Source: a virus
Virus record (IMG/VR): IMGVR_UViG_3300037808_002020
Location: 1-26,978 of that record
Length of the DNA: 26,978 nucleotides
Reading direction: 5' to 3' (one strand)
Position numbers and translations under genes: made by a program. The notes below the pieces were generated by a model. It saw nothing but the letters and a program-made list of their open reading frames with translations. It was not told the origin of the DNA and searched no databases. Of this stretch, positions 1-5,645 are shown one piece after another (the stretch's first letter is position 1; every line of letters begins with the position of its first letter).

Positions 1-22
1 GCCGGCTGCTAATAGTATTGAA

Positions 23-190
23 TCAAGAATTTTTCTGCTTATCACTTTTCTTGATTCTCTCTAACTCTTCCAATATCTTTATTCTATCATCACTTGGCAC
101 AGAAGTCAAGATCTTTGTTGTCTCTGGCTTGGGGAAATTTATAAGGTGCTGTGCTATGCGACGGATGGATGCACTTGAGATTCTGTTCAT
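23..190 (-). CDS. Small hypothetical protein (55 aa)
   Basis: Unrecognised. The ATG at 190 follows the strong ribosome-binding site AGGAGA at 6 nt, and the upstream 58-aa gene stops only 9 nt before it. The product begins MNRISSASIRRIAQHLINFP and ends in a charged helix-like stretch (DDRIKILEELERIKKSDKQ), so it is probably a compact helical protein. No signal peptide or membrane segment is visible. Good start signals and tight packing support it being real; function cannot be guessed. Its 3' half contains a promoter-like sequence that would serve genes beyond the left edge. Confidence 0.65.
   Translation of the reverse strand: MNRISSASIRRIAQHLINFPKPETTKILTSVPSDDRIKILEELERIKKSDKQKNS
81..109 (-). 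promoter_or_regulatory. Intragenic sigma-70-like promoter
   Basis: Reading the minus strand, TTGACT (104-109) and TAGAAT (81-86) are separated by 17 nt. It lies inside the 55-aa gene and would transcribe genes to the left of the window. It matches the TTGACT-17 pattern of other promoters here. Confidence 0.5.
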
Positions 191-199
191 TCGTTTCTC

Positions 200-376
200 C
201 TATTGTTTTACAGCGTGGATTTGGCCGACGAGGACTATCTTCCAGTCGAGGCCGTGGCTATGACGAAAAAGGTAAGCAGACTGTGCAGCTTCTTCAAAGG
301 TCATTTTGTTTACAATTTTTTGCACTCTGGAGTCTTCAGATTCCAGTATAATTACGTATGGCTTTTCATCAATCAT
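200..376 (-). CDS. Small hypothetical protein (58 aa)
   Basis: Unrecognised. The ATG at 376 overlaps the stop of the upstream 86-aa gene by 8 nt, with AGGA about 9 nt before it, which indicates translational coupling. The protein starts MIDEKPYVIILESEDS and ends DWKIVLVGQIHAVKQ. Its alternating hydrophobic stretches (YVIIL, WKIVLVGQI) flank a helix-like middle (VQKIVNKMTFEEAAQS), consistent with a small alpha/beta fold. It probably shares the transcript starting at the promoter near 661-689. Confidence 0.65.
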   Translation of the reverse strand: MIDEKPYVIILESEDSRVQKIVNKMTFEEAAQSAYLFRHSHGLDWKIVLVGQIHAVKQ

Positions 377-629
377 TTTGGTGGTGTCCTGGATACATCA
401 CGCTGATATGGTAACAGTCTGCAACGTCAACCCGAATGGGTCTGTTTTTATTGCCCTCAACCATCAGCTTTAAGTTTGCATACACTTTTTTGTTCTTTAT
501 ATCTATGTCCAGGCCGACGACGCGGGCCTGGTATTTCTGCCCGTTTGACACTTTCACTCTATCCCCTGCTCTAATTTTATTAGGGTTCCATTGATCAAAC
601 AATTTTTCGATGTCTCGATTTGAAGTCAT
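369..629 (-). CDS. Small protein with GDRVKV SH3-like motif (86 aa)
   Basis: Begins MTSNRDIEKLFDQWNPNKIR followed by AGDRVKVSNGQKYQARVVGL, a strand-turn-strand opening like that of KOW/SH3-like small barrels. This is a looser relative of the GDLV proteins in the 3-7 kb array, but with an extra N-terminal helix. AAGGAAAGGA lies just upstream of the ATG at 629, and a near-consensus promoter stands 30 nt further up. It heads the operon with the two smaller genes that follow. The molecular role is unknown; the fold assignment is by motif only. Confidence 0.75.
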   Translation of the reverse strand: MTSNRDIEKLFDQWNPNKIRAGDRVKVSNGQKYQARVVGLDIDIKNKKVYANLKLMVEGNKNRPIRVDVADCYHISVMYPGHHQND

Positions 630-660
630 ACTTATTCCTTTCCTTAATTCTTACTCTACC

Positions 661-689
661 AGTATACACCATTTAAGACGTAAAGTCAA
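661..689 (-). promoter_or_regulatory. Sigma-70 promoter downstream of tRNA-Lys
   Basis: TTGACT (684-689), 17-nt spacer, TATACT (661-666) on the minus strand, 8 nt past the tRNA-Lys 3' end. It would drive the 86, 58 and 55 aa genes. Confidence 0.75.
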
Positions 690-697
690 TAAAAAAG

Positions 698-770
698 TGG
701 AGCACCTGGGACTCGAACCCAGAACCAGCGGATTAAAAGTCCGATGCGCTGCCAATTGCGCCAGTGCTCC
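698..770 (-). tRNA. tRNA-Lys (anticodon TTT)
   Basis: A complete cloverleaf can be read. The 7-bp acceptor stem is GGAGCAC/GTGCTCC. The D arm is GCGC-AATTGGCA-GCGC. The anticodon loop CTTTTAA gives TTT. The T arm is CTGGG-TTCGAGT-CCCAG. The first anticodon-stem pair (T with C) is mismatched. CCA is not encoded: the discriminator A is followed by C and six Ts. It lies 5 nt after the stop of the 48-aa gene. Confidence 0.95.
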
Positions 771-775
771 ACATA

Positions 776-922
776 CTACGCTACTTGGATTTTACTAAAT
801 TTAATCTTCTGGCCATGTTCTGCCAAGAGCGCCTTCTTTTTTTTCTCACAAATCTTTTTGATCGCATAGATGTGCTCTGTTGGTTCTTTATCTATTTTAT
901 ATGTCAAGTGGTAGATCGTCAT
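776..922 (-). CDS. Small basic hypothetical protein (48 aa)
   Basis: Begins MTIYHLTYKIDKEPTEHIYA and continues with a Lys-rich helix (IKKICEKKKKALLAEHGQKI). The ATG at 922 overlaps the stop of the upstream GDLV gene as ATGA, so the two are probably translationally coupled. It ends 5 nt before tRNA-Lys, so the tRNA may be processed from the same transcript. The strong positive charge could suit nucleic-acid binding, but no family is recognised. Confidence 0.6.
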   Translation of the reverse strand: MTIYHLTYKIDKEPTEHIYAIKKICEKKKKALLAEHGQKIKFSKIQVA

Positions 923-1116
923 GCCTCACTCACCATGTCTAAGCTGTCGAATGTGGTCCAAAAGGAACCGTAAGCATCGGCCCATCTTACTCTAACCGTT
1001 GAACATTCAAGCGTTCCATCGCGTCTTGACCGAGGATTGGTCGCGATGACAACCCCGATCTTGGTGACGCTGTACAACTCGGTCTTTTTCTTCTTAACTA
1101 AGTCGCCAATTTTCAT
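919..1116 (-). CDS. GDLV-family small protein, outside the main array (65 aa)
   Basis: The start is set at the ATG at 1116 because the product then begins MKIGDLVKKKK like the array proteins. A longer reading from a GTG at 1152 would overlap the upstream gene and add an unrelated leader. The middle has the family pattern GVVIAT...VRVRWADAYGSFW and the end DSLDMVSEA is a weathered version of the array's LEVISES ending. No strong ribosome-binding site is visible; the previous stop is 10 nt away. It is an isolated family copy about 2 kb downstream of the array. Confidence 0.75.
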   Translation of the reverse strand: MKIGDLVKKKKTELYSVTKIGVVIATNPRSRRDGTLECSTVRVRWADAYGSFWTTFDSLDMVSEA

Positions 1117-1126
1117 GAAGGGTCCA

Positions 1127-1429
1127 TTATTGCGGCCATGGGCCGGCGACACAGTTGTCGTTGCCGGGTGGAGTTACGGGTATGTTCTCTAAGTATTCTT
1201 GATACTTTTTTGTTAGGGACCAGTGAACTTCCATAGTGGACTCCTCAATGGATCCCTCAACCTTGCCTTCACAAATACATGCCAAAAGATTGCAAAAAAC
1301 TTCCATTGAGTTGGGACTGTCTAGTGTCCCATCCTGGTATGCATCGGCAATTGCATACAAGATCTTAGTTGCTTGCTTATTAATGTTTTTTTTCGCTTCC
1401 ACGAATCCGATCTCATCGTAATGAAACAT
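1127..1429 (-). CDS. Hypothetical protein (100 aa)
   Basis: Unrecognised. The ATG at 1429 is preceded by AGGAAAGG. The protein is largely helical: an amphipathic N-terminal half (EAKKNINKQATKILYAIADA), a central Cys-containing segment (FCNLLACICEG) and an acidic section before a Pro/Asn-rich tail. No membrane segment. It follows the 79-aa gene after 20 nt and precedes a GDLV-family gene. Confidence 0.7.
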   Translation of the reverse strand: MFHYDEIGFVEAKKNINKQATKILYAIADAYQDGTLDSPNSMEVFCNLLACICEGKVEGSIEESTMEVHWSLTKKYQEYLENIPVTPPGNDNCVAGPWPQ

Positions 1430-1449
1430 GCTTCTACCTTTCCTGTAGT

Positions 1450-1689
1450 TTATGTGTATTTAACTAATCCATGCTGTGTGGGTCTTATGTCGCTATCATC
1501 GAAATGGTATATGCACTGTTCCTCGTGAAGAAGAGTGATCGCCTGACGGAAATCTATCTTTGTTATATTGAAACCCAATTCAGAAGAATAAGAAGTAACG
1601 TCATCATACAAAGATAGATAAGTTGTCTGTCTGCCTGGCTCATATGGTACCGCTTCCATTATCAGCTTCTTAACTCTGTTTACTTTCAC
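1450..1689 (-). CDS. Hypothetical protein, possible winged-helix type (79 aa)
   Basis: The start is set at GTG 1689. It overlaps the preceding mini-gene's stop as GTGA and has AGCAGGA just upstream, whereas the TTG at 1707 has no ribosome-binding site. The product starts MKVNRVKKLIMEAVPYEPG. The run of helices followed by a strand-like end (ITLLHEEQCIYHFDDSDIRP) vaguely resembles a winged helix, but no family is recognised. It is probably also served by the promoter at 1809-1837. Confidence 0.6.
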   Translation of the reverse strand: MKVNRVKKLIMEAVPYEPGRQTTYLSLYDDVTSYSSELGFNITKIDFRQAITLLHEEQCIYHFDDSDIRPTQHGLVKYT

Positions 1690-1778
1690 TTTTTCCTGCT
1701 TCTCCAATAGTCAAATAAAACAGAACCAACAAATATCGCTATCGAGAGTTGTAAAATATTTATCACCAAGTCCATCAT
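1686..1778 (-). CDS. Single-pass membrane micro-protein (30 aa)
   Basis: The reading frame MMDLVINILQLSIAIFVGSV... is one hydrophobic helix followed by a basic tail (YWRSRKK). Its ATG at 1778 overlaps the stop of the thrombospondin-repeat gene, and its own stop overlaps the GTG of the next gene (GTGA). These couplings on both sides are the main reason to believe it. The ribosome-binding site is weak. The likely topology is periplasmic N-terminus with cytoplasmic basic tail. It could assist the surface protein upstream, but that is a guess. Confidence 0.45.
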   Translation of the reverse strand: MMDLVINILQLSIAIFVGSVLFDYWRSRKK

Positions 1779-3058
1779 TTTCTGATCTCAACCTTTCTTC
1801 TTAATACTACTATACCAAGAAAAGCAAGAAAAGTCAATAAAAAACTTTGACTATTTTCAGTACTGAAAGTTGAGCATCCGACGTGGGTCTCGGGACCAGT
1901 AACCACCAGCCTAAACTTATGCTGCACTGTTGGCGCTGATTCACCATTGGGCCCTTCGAAAAGCGGCTCAAGACTGATTGACATCTCGTATGTTCCTGGT
2001 TGATCCGGGACAAAGCTTGGCATCTCTGGTAAAAGATATTGATATAACGACGCGTCGAGTGTGTATCCAATTGGGTTTGCGATGGTGCTTCGCGACCTAT
2101 GAGGTCGCTTGATGATCGACCAAGTATAATGTCCTGGCTGAGCTTCCCTATTCATAAACAGCCGGAAGTTGACCGTCTCTCCGACGCCTAAAGACAAATC
2201 AGGGGAGTAAACTTTTAACTCGGCTGTTGGATCTAGACAGTTCTCCTCATCACCATAGACTACAAAGCAATAGTAGTCGTCACAGGCATCGTCGCCCTTG
2301 CCATCTCGGTCGCGGTCCTTCTGGCCTGGGTTGTGTACGCCATTGCAGTTATCTTGATGGTTTGGCACAGTATCCCCGTCCAGATCTGGGTCACAGACGT
2401 CACCTAAACCATCCAGGTCTGTGTCATACTGCTTCGGATTAAATACGCCAGGGCAGTTATCAGGATTATCGCCAAAATCAGATATATTATCAGAGTCCTG
2501 GTCAACAAAGCACTGAGAAAGATCTTCAGGTAAGCCCGGGGACATCGGACATGTATCGACATCATTTAATTCACCATCGTTGTCGATATCAGGGTCGCAC
2601 GAGTCACCCATATTGTCGGAATCAGTGTCAATCTGAGCTTTATTGTAAACTGTTTTGCAGTTATCTATCGTGTTTTGGATGCCGTCGCCGTCTAGGTCCA
2701 AGTCACAGGTGTCGCCGATGCCGTCACCGTCAAGGTCAAATTGTTCTTCATTTCTGGTTGTGCGGCAGTTATCACAGGCATCGCCGCGCTGATCTCCGTC
2801 GCGATCAAACTGTTCGCGGTTGGGGGTGCGAGGGCAGTTATCATACGAGTCCTCGATGCCATCATCGTCATAGTCATCGGCTCGCTGGTATGTGTCTCCC
2901 AAGTCAGTATTGGCAACCAAGATAGAACCTCCACCACCATCGGTGCCACCTCCTGATACTTCGGGTGTACCGCATTCAGCATAATTGTTGTCACACTCAA
3001 ATGGTTGTGCGTATACTGTGCCAGACGCCAGTAGCGCAATGATTATATTTTTTAACAT
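1775..3058 (-). CDS. Secreted thrombospondin type 3 repeat protein with C-terminal membrane anchor (427 aa)
   Basis: The start is ATG 3058, preceded by AAAGGAGAAAAC; an in-frame start at 3079 lacks a ribosome-binding site. A signal peptide (MLKNIIIALLASGTVYA, then QPF) is followed by a Gly-rich linker. Residues 60-270 hold calcium-binding thrombospondin type 3 repeats, seen as repeated DxDxDGxxDxxDNC and DTDxDGxGDxCD. A beta-rich, Ig/PKD-like region covers about 278-393. The last 30 residues are a Gly-Cys, a hydrophobic helix (FLLTFLAFLGIVVL) and RRK, resembling MYXO-CTERM-type surface sorting signals. It is probably displayed on the host cell envelope. It lies 66 nt downstream of the GDLV array, probably on the same transcript. 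A phage-borne gene of this host type suggests a moron. Confidence 0.85.
   Translation of the reverse strand: MLKNIIIALLASGTVYAQPFECDNNYAECGTPEVSGGGTDGGGGSILVANTDLGDTYQRADDYDDDGIEDSYDNCPRTPNREQFDRDGDQRGDACDNCRTTRNEEQFDLDGDGIGDTCDLDLDGDGIQNTIDNCKTVYNKAQIDTDSDNMGDSCDPDIDNDGELNDVDTCPMSPGLPEDLSQCFVDQDSDNISDFGDNPDNCPGVFNPKQYDTDLDGLGDVCDPDLDGDTVPNHQDNCNGVHNPGQKDRDRDGKGDDACDDYYCFVVYGDEENCLDPTAELKVYSPDLSLGVGETVNFRLFMNREAQPGHYTWSIIKRPHRSRSTIANPIGYTLDASLYQYLLPEMPSFVPDQPGTYEMSISLEPLFEGPNGESAPTVQHKFRLVVTGPETHVGCSTFSTENSQSFLLTFLAFLGIVVLRRKVEIRK
1809..1837 (-). promoter_or_regulatory. Sigma-70 promoter inside the surface-protein gene
   Basis: TTGACT (1832-1837), 17-nt spacer, TATAGT (1809-1814) on the minus strand. 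The same bases encode the hydrophobic anchor of the thrombospondin-repeat protein. It would give separate expression of the 30, 79, 100, 65 and 48 aa genes and perhaps tRNA-Lys. Confidence 0.65.
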
Positions 3059-3124
3059 GTTTTCTCCTTTTGTTCGCAACTTTGGTTAGCCAACTGAGCT
3101 GCTTCAGCATATTGTGTTATTATA

Positions 3125-3295
3125 TCATAACTTTCTAAAACTTTTATAGGTTCCTTTTCTCACCCAATCAAGAGCATCGACGTCCTGCCAATGGACTCTA
3201 TACCAAATCTCATAAGGCGGAAACCTATTATTGTTCTTTATCTCAACGATGATACCTCGTGAGCCTCGCATCTCTACTAAGTCACCGATTTTCAC
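3125..3295 (-). CDS. GDLV array gene 21, last copy (56 aa)
   Basis: GTG start inside the 14-nt seam, with GGAGGTTATCA upstream coming from gene 20. Opens VKIGDLVEMRGSRGIIVEIK. As the final member it has no downstream gene to encode, and accordingly lacks the SESR ending, finishing basic instead (RKGTYKSFRKL). This is good evidence that the usual ending is imposed by the overlap. The middle holds WYRVHWQDVD, the aromatic strand common to the family. The thrombospondin-repeat gene starts 66 nt downstream. Confidence 0.75.
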   Translation of the reverse strand: MKIGDLVEMRGSRGIIVEIKNNNRFPPYEIWYRVHWQDVDALDWVRKGTYKSFRKL

Positions 3296-3443
3296 TGATA
3301 ACCTCCAGAGATGACTCGTGGACGAAGATTGTCACTCCGTCTGTCCTTAAAACGTCGAAATACCCTTTACCTTGCAGCATACTGATGATGACGCCAATCG
3401 TGTCATGGTTGCGGTATAATCTCACCAAATCACCGACTTTCAC
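3282..3443 (-). CDS. GDLV array gene 20 (53 aa)
   Basis: GTG start 13 nt inside gene 19, ribosome-binding site AGGAAATTAA. Opens VKVGDLVRLYRNHDTIGVII and ends LEVISENR, an Asn for Ser change caused by one base in the seam (GTGAAAATCGGTGA). That same base gives the last gene its KIGDLV instead of KVGDLV. One of the shortest members: two strands, a FDVLRTDG turn and the closing strand. Confidence 0.75.
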   Translation of the reverse strand: MKVGDLVRLYRNHDTIGVIISMLQGKGYFDVLRTDGVTIFVHESSLEVISENR

Positions 3444-3624
3444 TTAATTTCCTCAAAGACGTTTCTGAAGCAGTGCCAACTCCACCATGGTGCCACAGTA
3501 TTCTATAGTCAGGGGTATCATATCTGTTGATAAGCCAATCAACACTGAACCCGAGAATGATTCCAACAGGCTTGTTCTTTTCTTTTGCTGGTAGTGCTAT
3601 ACAGACTAAATCACCGACTTTCAC
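3430..3624 (-). CDS. GDLV array gene 19 (64 aa)
   Basis: GTG start in a perfect 14-nt overlap with gene 18. Opens MKVGDLVCIALPAKEKNKPV. The following strand GIILGFSVDWLINRYDTP is more hydrophobic than in sister copies, and the turn is HHGGVG. Ends LRKLSESR. The region before its GTG (GGCTTCTCA) gives one of the weaker ribosome-binding sites in the array. Confidence 0.8.
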   Translation of the reverse strand: MKVGDLVCIALPAKEKNKPVGIILGFSVDWLINRYDTPDYRILWHHGGVGTASETSLRKLSESR

Positions 3625-3811
3625 TGAGAAGCCTTGCGCTGTGTTCTATTTGCCTGCCTAGTGCAATGCACTTCCCATCTGTCATGACGAGCCAATCATA
3701 TTCATAAGAGTCGCTCCTTGGTAGTTTCTTAATCAAAATAGCAACATAACTTTTCAAGTCAAAATGATTGCCTACTCCACGAGACAACCTCACTAAATCA
3801 CCGACTTTCAC
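3611..3811 (-). CDS. GDLV array gene 18 (66 aa)
   Basis: GTG start, 14-nt overlap with gene 17, ribosome-binding site GGAGTTAATCA. Opens MKVGDLVRLSRGVGNHFDLK. The second strand is SYVAILIKKL, and the usual VxW is replaced by YEYDWLVMTDGKC. Ends ARLLSESR. Carries a longer first loop than the average member. Confidence 0.8.
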   Translation of the reverse strand: MKVGDLVRLSRGVGNHFDLKSYVAILIKKLPRSDSYEYDWLVMTDGKCIALGRQIEHSARLLSESR

Positions 3812-3983
3812 TGATTAACTCCAAGTTCCATGCGCGACATAACTGCTTTCTCTTCCCAGTGTAACACTCTTTGCTCCAAAGCACCAAATAGGCGACGAAA
3901 TCACCGAAGCTCTCACGTTTTAAGACAATACCTGTCATATCCAAAGAACCTTGGCGATACCTTACCAAATCACCGACATTCAC
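3798..3983 (-). CDS. GDLV array gene 17 (61 aa)
   Basis: GTG start, 14-nt overlap with gene 16, ribosome-binding site GGAGGTGATCA. Opens MNVGDLVRYRQGSLDMTGIV; the Asn for Lys comes from a base change in the seam that also makes gene 16 end in ECR. The core strand is FVAYLVLWSKECYTG, and the closing part has NLELISESR. Confidence 0.8.
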   Translation of the reverse strand: MNVGDLVRYRQGSLDMTGIVLKRESFGDFVAYLVLWSKECYTGKRKQLCRAWNLELISESR

Positions 3984-4158
3984 TGATCACCTCCAATGCT
4001 TTATAGCTCCAAAGCCTTTTGCCATGCGGCGTGAGGACGTGAACGTCTGGATTTAAGAAAGGGCACTTCTCATAACTCGGACAATTTCCAGCATAACCAA
4101 TGCCTGTCACGATGCCTGTGTGTCCTTGGCCGTTCTTTACTAAATCACCGAGCTTCAC
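3970..4158 (-). CDS. GDLV array gene 16, first of the fourth block (62 aa)
   Basis: First gene after the promoter at 4197-4225, with a leader of about 30 nt. GTG start, ribosome-binding site poor. Opens MKLGDLVKNGQGHTGIVTGI and ends ALEVISECR. Its body (IGYAG, then VHVLTPHGKRLWSYKALE) clearly resembles gene 2 at 6544-6729 (IGYTG, VTVLTPHSKMLLAFTALE). The two are close paralogues about 2.5 kb apart, although most members share little outside the ends. Confidence 0.8.
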   Translation of the reverse strand: MKLGDLVKNGQGHTGIVTGIGYAGNCPSYEKCPFLNPDVHVLTPHGKRLWSYKALEVISECR

Positions 4159-4196
4159 TACTAGTCTCTGTCTTTCTCTATTGTTTCTACTATTAT

Positions 4197-4225
4197 AGTA
4201 TAACAGGTAAGCTACTGAAAGTCAA
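4197..4225 (-). promoter_or_regulatory. Array promoter 3 (sigma-70, extended -10)
   Basis: TTGACT (4220-4225), 17-nt spacer, TATACT (4197-4202), with TG one base before the -10. It differs from the other two array promoters at two spacer positions. The stop codon of array gene 15 (4222-4224) lies within the -35 box. Confidence 0.8.
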
Positions 4226-4392
4226 GGTTTTTCTATGACTAGCTCTAAGTAATTTTTAGCGATCCACTCTGAGCCGTTTTGAGTGTACACTTTCACCATG
4301 GTGCCTCTCGTGGGCGTCTCGATAACGACACCCAGCCACTCAGTAGCTCCGGCTTGGGGGAACCTATCTCTAACTAAATCGCCGGCATTCAC
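4222..4392 (-). CDS. GDLV array gene 15, end of the third block (56 aa)
   Basis: GTG start overlapping gene 14 by 23 nt, ribosome-binding site GGAGCTAATCA. Opens VNAGDLVRDRFPQAGATEWL, the most diverged opening in the array. Strand VKVYTQNGSEW and end LELVIEKP. As the last gene before a promoter it lacks SESR; its TGA is part of the promoter's TTGACT. Genes 5 and 11, also last in their blocks, end similarly in SEKKP. Confidence 0.75.
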   Translation of the reverse strand: MNAGDLVRDRFPQAGATEWLGVVIETPTRGTMVKVYTQNGSEWIAKNYLELVIEKP

Positions 4393-4582
4393 TGATTAGC
4401 TCCATATCCTCTTCACGGTAATACCAGTTCTGTTTTCCGTCATTTATTATCCAGTACCCTTTATCCGTCCACAGCGATGGGCTTGGATAAGATGGCTTGC
4501 CATAATACCCTACCACTACGCAAATAATATCTCTTATCTCCCAGCCTTTGGATCTAACCTTCACTAAATCGCCGGACGTCAC
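4370..4582 (-). CDS. GDLV array gene 14, longest copy (70 aa)
   Basis: GTG start at 4582, ribosome-binding site GAGGTTGTAA from gene 13. Opens MTSGDLVKVRSKGWEIRDII. Unusually aromatic middle (GYWIINDGKQNWYYREED). It ends MELISECRRFS: the seam's stop TGA has become CGA, so translation runs three codons further. The overlap with gene 15 is therefore 23 nt rather than 14. Confidence 0.8.
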   Translation of the reverse strand: MTSGDLVKVRSKGWEIRDIICVVVGYYGKPSYPSPSLWTDKGYWIINDGKQNWYYREEDMELISECRRFS

Positions 4583-4727
4583 TTACAACCTCGCATCCAC
4601 TGGTAACCCACCAGGCTGTCTTGTTATTCGAATGGACTTTTATCGTACCACCAGCACCGTTGACGTATAACACAACACCAATGTCAGTCCAATGGCCATA
4701 ATACTTCACCAAGTCACCGACTTTCAC
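4554..4727 (-). CDS. GDLV array gene 13 (57 aa)
   Basis: GTG start in a 14-nt overlap with gene 12, ribosome-binding site GAGGTTATCA. Opens VKVGDLVKYYGHWTDIGVVL and has a Gly-rich turn (VNGAGGTIKV). As in gene 14, the usual seam stop is lost (TGA to CGA), and the reading frame extends to VVSDVRRFSEG, giving a 29-nt overlap with gene 14, the largest in the array. Confidence 0.75.
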   Translation of the reverse strand: MKVGDLVKYYGHWTDIGVVLYVNGAGGTIKVHSNNKTAWWVTSGCEVVSDVRRFSEG

Positions 4728-4896
4728 TGATAACCTCTAAAAGTCTTTCGTTTAATGTCTGCTTTAGGTTTCCGTCCAAAGATAAGATAACAAAGGCTTG
4801 TCCGCTCGAATTCGCGAAAGATAGATCTTCACGTTTTCCCACGATAAGGTAGCGTGTTCCGTATCGGATTGTCTTCACCAAATCACCGACTTTCAT
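4714..4896 (-). CDS. GDLV array gene 12, first of the third block (60 aa)
   Basis: Uses ATG rather than GTG, with GGAG 8 nt upstream, as expected for the first gene behind a promoter (4924-4952). Opens MKVGDLVKTIRYGTRYLIVG; the strand AFVILSLDGNLKQ is followed by LLEVISESR. Its first six codons lie in the 112-bp exact repeat shared with gene 6. After codon six the two proteins are unrelated apart from the common plan. Confidence 0.8.
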   Translation of the reverse strand: MKVGDLVKTIRYGTRYLIVGKREDLSFANSSGQAFVILSLDGNLKQTLNERLLEVISESR

Positions 4897-4990
4897 TTGA
4901 GTTCTCCATTTCTCTATATTATAAGTATAACAGGTAAACCACTGAAAGTCAAGGCTTTTTTTCGCTGAGTAGCTTTAAATCGTAGTCCCA
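4879..4990 (-). repeat. 112-bp direct repeat, copy 1
   Basis: Identical over 112 bp to 5991-6102. It covers the last codons of array gene 11, the promoter, the leader with ribosome-binding site, and the first six codons of gene 12. The flanks diverge at once on both sides. Confidence 0.95.
4924..4952 (-). promoter_or_regulatory. Array promoter 2 (sigma-70, extended -10)
   Basis: TTGACT (4947-4952), 17-nt spacer, TATACT (4924-4929), TG one base before the -10. Identical to the promoter at 6036-6064. The stop of array gene 11 (4949-4951) is inside the -35. Confidence 0.85.
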
Positions 4991-5143
4991 CACATTGTTT
5001 CCAATCGTGCCGTTTTGCCACAAGACTTTGAAAGCCTTGTTTAGACGCGGAGAGCCTAGCCGGCCTTCACCCACAAGCACACCAATCTTCGTTGGTAATG
5101 AGCGAGAAGGATAGTTGTCTTTCACCAAATCACCGACTTTCAC
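4949..5143 (-). CDS. GDLV array gene 11, end of the second block (64 aa)
   Basis: GTG start in a 14-nt overlap with gene 10, ribosome-binding site GGAGGTAATCA. Opens MKVGDLVKDNYPSRSLPTKI. Its second half (KVLWQNGTIGNNVWDYDLKL, then LSEKKP) is nearly the same as in array gene 5, making these two the clearest paralogue pair. Their first loops (NYPSRSLPTK versus NHPTGPRW) have diverged. The stop falls in the downstream promoter's -35. Confidence 0.8.
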   Translation of the reverse strand: MKVGDLVKDNYPSRSLPTKIGVLVGEGRLGSPRLNKAFKVLWQNGTIGNNVWDYDLKLLSEKKP

Positions 5144-5333
5144 TGATTACCTCCAAGAATCTTATGTCGATTGGTCTGATACCATCTTGACCAATCCACA
5201 TCACGTTTTTGTACCTAACTACATAGGGGCTTTCGTCGGGGTAGGCAGTATTGCCGAAGTCGCCAGTGACTATTCCAAGCAAAATATCTTTCTGCCCCTT
5301 GTGAATATATTTCACCAAATCACCTACTTTCAC
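5130..5333 (-). CDS. GDLV array gene 10 (67 aa)
   Basis: GTG start, ribosome-binding site GGAGTTAATCA, seam with gene 9 (GTGAAAGTAGGTGA) differing from the common 14-mer at one base. Opens MKVGDLVKYIHKGQKDILLG. The middle reads YVVRYKNVMWIGQDGIRPID, ends RFLEVISESR. One of the longer copies because of an extended first loop rich in acidic and Pro residues (GDFGNTAYPDESP). Confidence 0.8.
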   Translation of the reverse strand: MKVGDLVKYIHKGQKDILLGIVTGDFGNTAYPDESPYVVRYKNVMWIGQDGIRPIDIRFLEVISESR

Positions 5334-5469
5334 TGATTAACTCCAAGTCTGATTTGATAGCCCAATACCATTTACCGCTTGGGTAAAGGACACGATAGTT
5401 GTTGAACACAATCTCTACGAGTAGACCTACACCAAACTCGCAAGTAAGAACCAAGTCACCGACTTTCAC
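5320..5469 (-). CDS. GDLV array gene 9, shortest copy (49 aa)
   Basis: GTG start overlapping the stop of gene 8 by only 4 nt (GTGA), ribosome-binding site AAGGTGATTCA. Reads VKVGDLVLTCEFGVGLLVEI, then NNYRVLYPSGKWYW and LELISESR. With minimal loops it shows the family core: opening turn, second strand, central strand with a Gly hairpin, aromatic pair and closing strand. Confidence 0.75.
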   Translation of the reverse strand: MKVGDLVLTCEFGVGLLVEIVFNNYRVLYPSGKWYWAIKSDLELISESR

Positions 5470-5645
5470 TGAATCACCTTCAACTCTCGTGTCTCGACCA
5501 TCGAAATTTTACCAGCGTTACTAAACCGTGAATTCGGAAGCCATAAAAGCTTTGCAAATTCATCATCTCTATCATAGAAACCGATCACTATAGCTTTCGG
5601 TCGCAGTGAGTGTTGATCCCACTCAACCAAATCACCGACTTTCAC
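5466..5645 (-). CDS. GDLV array gene 8 (59 aa)
   Basis: GTG start at 5645 in the standard 14-nt seam with gene 7, ribosome-binding site GAGGTTATCA. A longer in-frame reading from 5750 exists, but its first 35 residues come from reading gene 7 in the wrong frame and are rejected. Opens VKVGDLVEWDQHSLRPKAIV. Ends RELKVIQ, so here the SESR ending is absent and the overlap with gene 9 shrinks to GTGA. Confidence 0.75.
   Translation of the reverse strand: MKVGDLVEWDQHSLRPKAIVIGFYDRDDEFAKLLWLPNSRFSNAGKISMVETRELKVIQ

Noticed and set aside
1450-1707. TTG start at 1707 for the small gene
   Set aside because: No ribosome-binding site before it; the GTG at 1689 has one and overlaps the preceding stop.
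2227-2925. Plus-strand open frames across the thrombospondin-repeat gene
   Set aside because: They are Arg/His/Cys-rich mirror readings of the Asp-rich repeats, without ribosome-binding sites.
3119-3124. TATAAT box upstream of the surface-protein gene
   Set aside because: No acceptable -35 at 16-18 nt, and it overlaps the end of the last array gene.
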